Source: CAVQJU01 sp963729215
GTDB taxonomy: Bacteria; Acidobacteriota; Vicinamibacteria; Vicinamibacterales; CAVVIG01
NCBI GenBank assembly: GCA_963729215.1
Contig: CAVSND010000028.1
Location: forward strand, 291,727-355,726
Direction: 5' to 3'
DNA length: 64,000 nt
The notes under the pieces were generated by a model. The model made no database searches, had not been told where the DNA came from, and saw only the letters and a program-made list of their open reading frames with translations. The position numbers and the translations under genes are program-made. The first letter of the stretch is position 1; every line of letters begins with the position of its first letter. Positions 59,470-64,000 of the stretch are shown here, in pieces.

Positions 59470-60467
59470 ATGGCATCGAATAGACGGGTCGACGTCCTCT
59501 TCTTCGCGATCTGCGCCGTGCTGTGCGCGACCGTGGCGTATCTGGCCGCGCAACCGGTCACAGGTCCGCCGGCGGCGGCCGGAACGCCGCCGGTGACCGG
59601 CGTCACGCCGCTCATCCCCGGCTCAGGCTGGCGGCGGAGCCAACTTCGTCGGCGACGACACCTGCACCGCCTGCCACGAGACCGAAGGCAAAACGCTGTC
59701 GGGCTCGTTGCACGGGAAGTCGGCCAACCCGCGCACGCCGGCCGCGAAACCCAACCAGGCCTGTGAAACGTGTCACGGCCCGGGGCAGGGAGCACGCAGA
59801 GTCGGGGGACAAGACGAAGATTCGCGTCTTTCCCGCGATGGCGCCTCACGACGCATCGGCCGTGTGCCTCACGTGCCACAACCGCGGTAATCACGCGGGC
59901 TGGGAGGGCAGCGGGCACGAGCGCCGCAATCTCACCTGCACCACGTGCCACAGCGTACACAGCCCGAAGTCGGCGGAACGGCAGCTCGTCCAGGCGACCG
60001 AGACGCAGCTCTGTGCCACGTGCCACCGGCTGCAGGTGACCAAGACCGAGCGCGCCGTGGCGCATATGCCGGTGCGCGAGGGCAAGATGTCGTGCAGCTC
60101 CTGCCATAACCCGCACGGCTCGATCAGCAACGTCAAGAATCTGAAGACGGGCAGCTCTGTCGCCGAGCTGTGCACGAGCTGTCATACGGAGATGCGCGGA
60201 CCGATGCTCTTCGAGCACGCGCCCGTGCGCGAGAATTGCGCCACCTGCCACGACCCGCACGGCTCGTCGAACGATCGCATGCTGGTCGTCCGGATGCCGA
60301 TGCTCTGCCAGCGCTGCCACATCGCCAGCAAGCATCCGGCGACGCTCTACGACAAGGACCAGATCACCACCAACAAGAGCAACCGGATGTTCGGTCGATC
60401 GTGCGTGAACTGCCACTCCAACATTCACGGCTCGAACCATCCGTCGGGTCAGTTCTTCATGCGGTAA
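59470..60467 (+). CDS. DmsE/MtrA-type decaheme cytochrome c, two frame changes
   Basis: Periplasmic decaheme cytochrome, about 331 residues. An N-terminal hydrophobic segment (VLFFAICAVLCATVAYLA) is followed by ten heme motifs in order: CTACH, CETCH, CLTCH, CTTCH, CATCH, CSSCH, CTSCH, CATCH, CQRCH, CVNCH. Extra bases lie near 59635 and 59785. In MtrA-like systems this protein inserts into an outer-membrane barrel; the barrel gene follows 14 bases downstream. Together they suggest electron transfer across the outer membrane. Confidence 0.9.
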
Positions 60468-60481
60468 CGGGAGACACGAAC

Positions 60482-62678
60482 ATGCGACGCCTCTCGTTCA
60501 TTTCGCTGATCCTTCTCGTTGGCGCCGCCGCCGCGCCGCAGCGGGCGCTGGCCCAGGCGGGAACGCCGCCGCCGGCGCAGACGCCGGCACAACCGGCCGC
60601 AGCGTCTCCAACCGCGGCCGACGATCCGTCGCGCAGCCTGTTCGAGCTGACCGACCGGGAGCTCTTCATCGGCGGCCGCGTCACCAGCATCGACGGCGAC
60701 CCGGCGCGCTTCCAGCGCTACCAGGACGTCCGCGACGGACTGCTCTTCTCCGGCTTCCGCTACTCGTTCGCGCAGCCCGACGGCAACTACACCTTCAACG
60801 CGCGCGCGAACAACGTCGGCTGGCGCGATCAGGAGTACTTCGCCAACTACAACCGCGTCGGGAAGCTGTCGGTGACCGGGGGCTACCAGCAGATCCCGCA
60901 GTTCTACAGCGTGGACACGACGACGCCCTATACGGGCAGCGGCGGCACGCTGCTGCTCGATGATGCGGCGCAGCGCGCCGCCCAGAACGGAGCGGGCCTC
61001 AACCCCTACGTCCCGATCGCGCCGCAGTTCGAGCTGCGCGAGCGGCGCGACATCGGACGCGTCGACGTCGTCGCCACGCCGACGCCGAAGCTCGACGTCA
61101 CGGCCAGCTTCACCACGCAGAAGCACGGCGGCGAGCTGCCGTGGGGCGCCAGCTTCGGCTTCAGCAACGACGTCGAGGTGCCGCTGCCCTACGACTCGCG
61201 GACCAACGACTTCACGATCGGCACCGAGTGGACGAACACGAAGAACATGCTGCGCGTCGCCTACAGCGGATCGTGGTTCGACAATCTCGCGCCCACGCTC
61301 GTCTGGGACAGCCCGCTGCGCCTCGACGACGCGTCGGGCGCGCCGGGACGCGGCCGCATGTCGCTGTGGCCGTCCAACTCGGCGCAGACGATCAGCTTCG
61401 GCGGCTACACCAAGCTGGCGCACAAGACGCAGGTCACCGGCTTCTTCTCCTACGGCCTGTGGAGCAACGACGAGCCGCTGCAGCCGTTCACGATCAATTC
61501 GGCGCTGGCGCCGATCGCGCTGCCGCGCGCCAACGCGGATGCCGAAGCGCACGTGTTCTCGACGAACCTGAACCTGACGTCGCACCCCGCGACCGACTGG
61601 CGGTTCGGCGCGCGCTTCCGCAATTACACCTACGCCAATCACATGCCGGCGACGAGCATCACGCAGTACGTCGCCTACGATTCGAGCGTGTCGACGACGC
61701 CCACCGGCGGTCCCGATCTCTATGCCCACGATCGGACCACGTTCGACGCCGACGCGACGTGGGACAAGCTGAAGCCGCTCGCGCTGACGGTTGGCTACAC
61801 GCACAACGCCAACGGCTACGACGCGCGGACCTTCAAGTCGAGCGGCGAGGACGTGTTCCGCGTGTCGGCCGACGCGGTGGGATCCTCCTGGGCCACCTTC
61901 CGCGTGCAATACGAGGTCGGCAGCCGCACCGGATCGGGCCTCGACGAGAAGGCCCTGACCGACATCGGCGAGCACCCGGAGATGCGGTACTACGACCTGG
62001 CCGACCGGACGAGAAACCGCTTCACGCGGGCAGGTCGACATCGTCCCGTCGGACGCCTGGATGTTCAGCGTCTCCGGCGGACTCCTGCACGACGACTACA
62101 GCGACACTGTGTTCGGACTGCAGAAGTCGAACGGGAACACCTTCTCGCTCGCCGCCGACTACCACCTGCCGAACGGCATGGGCGCGGGTGCCACCTACAA
62201 CTTCGAGCGGTATACCGGACTGCAGCAATCGCACGAGGGGGATTCGTCAGACGCGCAGTTCAACGATCCCCTGCGCAACTGGACGTCCGACTCGACCGAG
62301 ACGGTCCACTATTTTTCCATTTACGCGACGCCGCCCCGCATCGGCCGCAACACCGAGGTGCGGTTCTCGTACGATTTCAGCCACGCGGCAGGCGATAACC
62401 TCTACACGATTCCGGCGGGCAGCCCGATTACGACGCCCAATCAGCTGCCGGAGGTGTTCAACAAGCTGCAGCAGCTGCACATCGACGCGCGCCACCGGAT
62501 CACGAAGAACCTCGCGGGCACGTTCTCGTATCTCTACGAGCCGCTGAACATCTATGACTACGCGTTCGATCCCAGCGTGGTCAACGGCATCGTCCAGCCC
62601 AGCTCGCTGGTCATGGGGTACGTCTACCGGCCGTACACCGCGAATTCCTTCGTGTTCGGTATCAAGTATCTCTGGTGA
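60482..62678 (+). CDS. MtrB/PioB-type outer-membrane beta-barrel protein, one frame change
   Basis: About 731 residues: signal peptide (1-24), a Pro/Ala-rich linker, then long amphipathic strands with many Tyr, Trp and Asn residues, ending FVFGIKYLW with a terminal aromatic. Length and position directly after a decaheme cytochrome fit the MtrB/PioB family, which sheathes the cytochrome in the outer membrane. The N-terminal CxxC found in Shewanella MtrB is not present. One extra base near 62030 shifts the last 210 residues. Confidence 0.83.
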
Positions 62679-62703
62679 CAGTATCCGCGCGCCTCGTGCG
62701 TTG

Positions 62704-63441
62704 ATGGACGCATTCCTCAGTTCGGAGGGCTTGCTCGCTCTCGTCACGCTCACCTTTCTCGAAATCGTCCTTGGCGTCGACAACGTCATCTTCATTTCGA
62801 TTCTTTCCGCCAAGCTGCCCGCCCACGATCAGCCGCGCGCGCGGCGCGCCGGTCTGCTCGGTGCGATGCTGATGCGGATCGCGCTGCTCTTCTCGATTGC
62901 GTGGGTCGTCCGGCTGACGGCGCCTCTCGTCTCGATCGCCGGGCGGGACATCTCGGGAAGGGATCTCATTCTGATCGGCGGCGGATTGTTCCTGCTGGCC
63001 AAGGCGACGCTGGAGCTTCACGAGCGGCTGGAAGGTGAGGAGCACCAGCGAGCGGCCCGCGCCGCGCCGTCCTTCGGCGCCGTGATCGCGCAGATCATGG
63101 TGCTCGACATCGTGTTTTCACTCGATTCGGTGATCACCGCCGTCGGAATGGCCGACGACGTGGCGATCATGGTGGCGGCCGTCGTCCTGTCGGTCGCCAT
63201 CATGATGGTCTCGGCCGGACCCGTCAGCGAATTCGTCGGCCGTCATCCGACGATCAAGGTGCTGGCGCTCTCGTTCCTGCTGCTGATCGGCGTGTCGCTC
63301 GTCGCGGACGGACTCGGACTGCACATCCCGAAGGGTTACATCTACTTCGCGATGGGCTTCTCGGTCTTCGTCGAGATGATCAACCTCCGCGTGCGCGGAC
63401 ACGCCGTGCCCGTCAAGCTGCACGACCCGCATCGGCCATAG
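62704..63441 (+). CDS. TerC-family integral membrane protein
   Basis: 245 residues, about seven membrane segments, with the TerC signatures LEIVLGVDNVIFISI near the N-terminus and LDIVFSLDSVITAVGM in the middle, whose acidic residues lie within the membrane. Members are linked to tellurite resistance and to manganese export during metal loading of exchanged proteins; a metal-ion role is the best guess. Starts 25 bases after the barrel gene and may share its transcript. Confidence 0.92.
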   Translation: MDAFLSSEGLLALVTLTFLEIVLGVDNVIFISILSAKLPAHDQPRARRAGLLGAMLMRIALLFSIAWVVRLTAPLVSIAGRDISGRDLILIGGGLFLLAKATLELHERLEGEEHQRAARAAPSFGAVIAQIMVLDIVFSLDSVITAVGMADDVAIMVAAVVLSVAIMMVSAGPVSEFVGRHPTIKVLALSFLLLIGVSLVADGLGLHIPKGYIYFAMGFSVFVEMINLRVRGHAVPVKLHDPHRP

Positions 63442-63455
63442 AGCACGTACGTGCT
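63442..63455. promoter_or_regulatory. Perfect 14-bp palindrome before the M48 protease gene
   Basis: AGCACGTACGTGCT directly follows the TerC stop and lies 16 bases before the protease ATG. It could be an operator or a small hairpin; nothing else supports a choice. Confidence 0.3.
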
Positions 63456-63471
63456 GACTTATGGAGGCATC

Positions 63472-64000
63472 ATGGCGATCACGTTTGCATCGGTGCGCGC
63501 GGCGGCTTTCGTGATGGTGGCGGGCATGTCGGCAGTCAGCCTCGTCGCGCAGACGCCAGTGAAGCCCCCGAAAAACCGGTACACGCCGGAACAGGACGTG
63601 AAACTCGGCCGCGAAGCCGCCGACGAAGTTCGCCAGCAGTATCCCATCATCAACGACGCGCGGATCGCCGGCTATCTCGGCAGGCTCGGCGATCGGCTCG
63701 TGGCGGCCGCCCCGCCGGAGCTCAAGCAGCCGGTCTATCGGTACTCGTTCACGCCGGTGAACCTGAAAGAGATCAACGCGTTCGCGCTCCCCGGCGGGCC
63801 GATGTTCGTCTACCGCGGCATGTTCGATGCGGCCGCCAACGAGGGCGAGGTCGCCGGCGTCATGGCGCACGAGTTGTCCCACGTGCTGCTTCGCCACGGA
63901 ACCGCCAATGCGTCCAAAGCGCAGAACCCCTGGCTGCAACTCGGTCAGCTTGCCGGCGCGATCGGCGGGGCCGTGGTCGGCGGCCCGATGGGATCGACGA
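63472..64000 (+). CDS. Exported M48-family zinc metalloprotease, 3' end cut by window edge
   Basis: The visible 176 residues start with a signal peptide (to about residue 26, VSLVAQ). The BepA/YfgC-like N-terminus (YTPEQDVKLGREAADEVRQQYPIIND), the NAFALPGGPMFVYRGMF strand and the zinc-binding HELSH of the HExxH motif (about residue 139) follow. GGAGG four bases before the ATG fixes the start. In related proteins the product is a periplasmic protease or chaperone for outer-membrane proteins. The C-terminal part lies outside the window. Confidence 0.92.
   Translation, partial: MAITFASVRAAAFVMVAGMSAVSLVAQTPVKPPKNRYTPEQDVKLGREAADEVRQQYPIINDARIAGYLGRLGDRLVAAAPPELKQPVYRYSFTPVNLKEINAFALPGGPMFVYRGMFDAAANEGEVAGVMAHELSHVLLRHGTANASKAQNPWLQLGQLAGAIGGAVVGGPMGST

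Overview
This 64 kb window is a GC-rich (about two thirds by eye) chromosomal segment of a Gram-negative bacterium. Evidence for an outer membrane is bamD, two beta-barrel proteins with aromatic C-termini, and a decaheme cytochrome/MtrB-type pair. My best guess is an Acidobacteriota (Vicinamibacteria-like) genome or MAG. That is inferred from gene style (S55 peptidase, composite sigma-54 regulators, ECF sigma/anti-sigma pair, MtrB/PioB barrel), not from a marker gene.

Region 1 (1-11.7 kb, minus strand) is a compact aromatic amino acid supra-operon: aroDE, trpE, trpG, trpD, trpC, trpF, trpB, trpA, chorismate mutase, DAHP synthase, tyrA, then a thiolase cut by the window edge. It is preceded by a strong promoter, a 38-codon leader ORF with Tyr and Trp codons, and a 12-bp hairpin followed by a U-run. 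This is a convincing candidate attenuator.

Region 2 (11.7-24 kb) holds an exported S55 peptidase, a beta-propeller protein, an ECF sigma/anti-sigma pair with a recognisable sigma-E-like promoter, a TPR protein, two DppB/DppC-type permeases without other ABC subunits, and a very large composite sigma-54 activator.

Region 3 (24-36 kb) is housekeeping: aroC, def-fmt-rsmB, a PASTA protein, rpe, a thioesterase, a sugar epimerase, bamD, pgsA, a sugar nucleotidyltransferase, a phosphomannomutase and tRNA-Gly(CCC). No frame disruptions were seen here.

Region 4 (36.5-62.7 kb) is the accessory part. A beta-barrel protein and a GAF/sigma-54 regulator diverge from a double operator. A GH63-type glucosidase operon and a GH13-aquaporin operon diverge from a third operator of the same sequence. 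The GH13-aquaporin pair is present twice as a 2.4 kb inverted duplication. Next, on the minus strand, is an apparent serine-to-acetate operon: a serine dehydratase with a Tat-like lipoprotein signal, a 2OG-Fe oxygenase, a small membrane protein, pta, ackA, pyruvate:ferredoxin oxidoreductase, a DHOD-like protein and a LOG-family protein. Divergent from it is a putative trans-envelope electron conduit: NapC/NirT cytochrome, monoheme cytochrome c, DmsE/MtrA-type decaheme cytochrome and MtrB-type barrel. TerC and an M48 protease (cut by the edge) close the window.

Many genes in 13.5-19 kb and especially 36.5-62.7 kb are interrupted by single-base frame changes while every conserved motif remains legible, sometimes with compensating pairs. 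I read these mostly as assembly indels rather than real pseudogenes, so coordinates of the broken genes span all frames.
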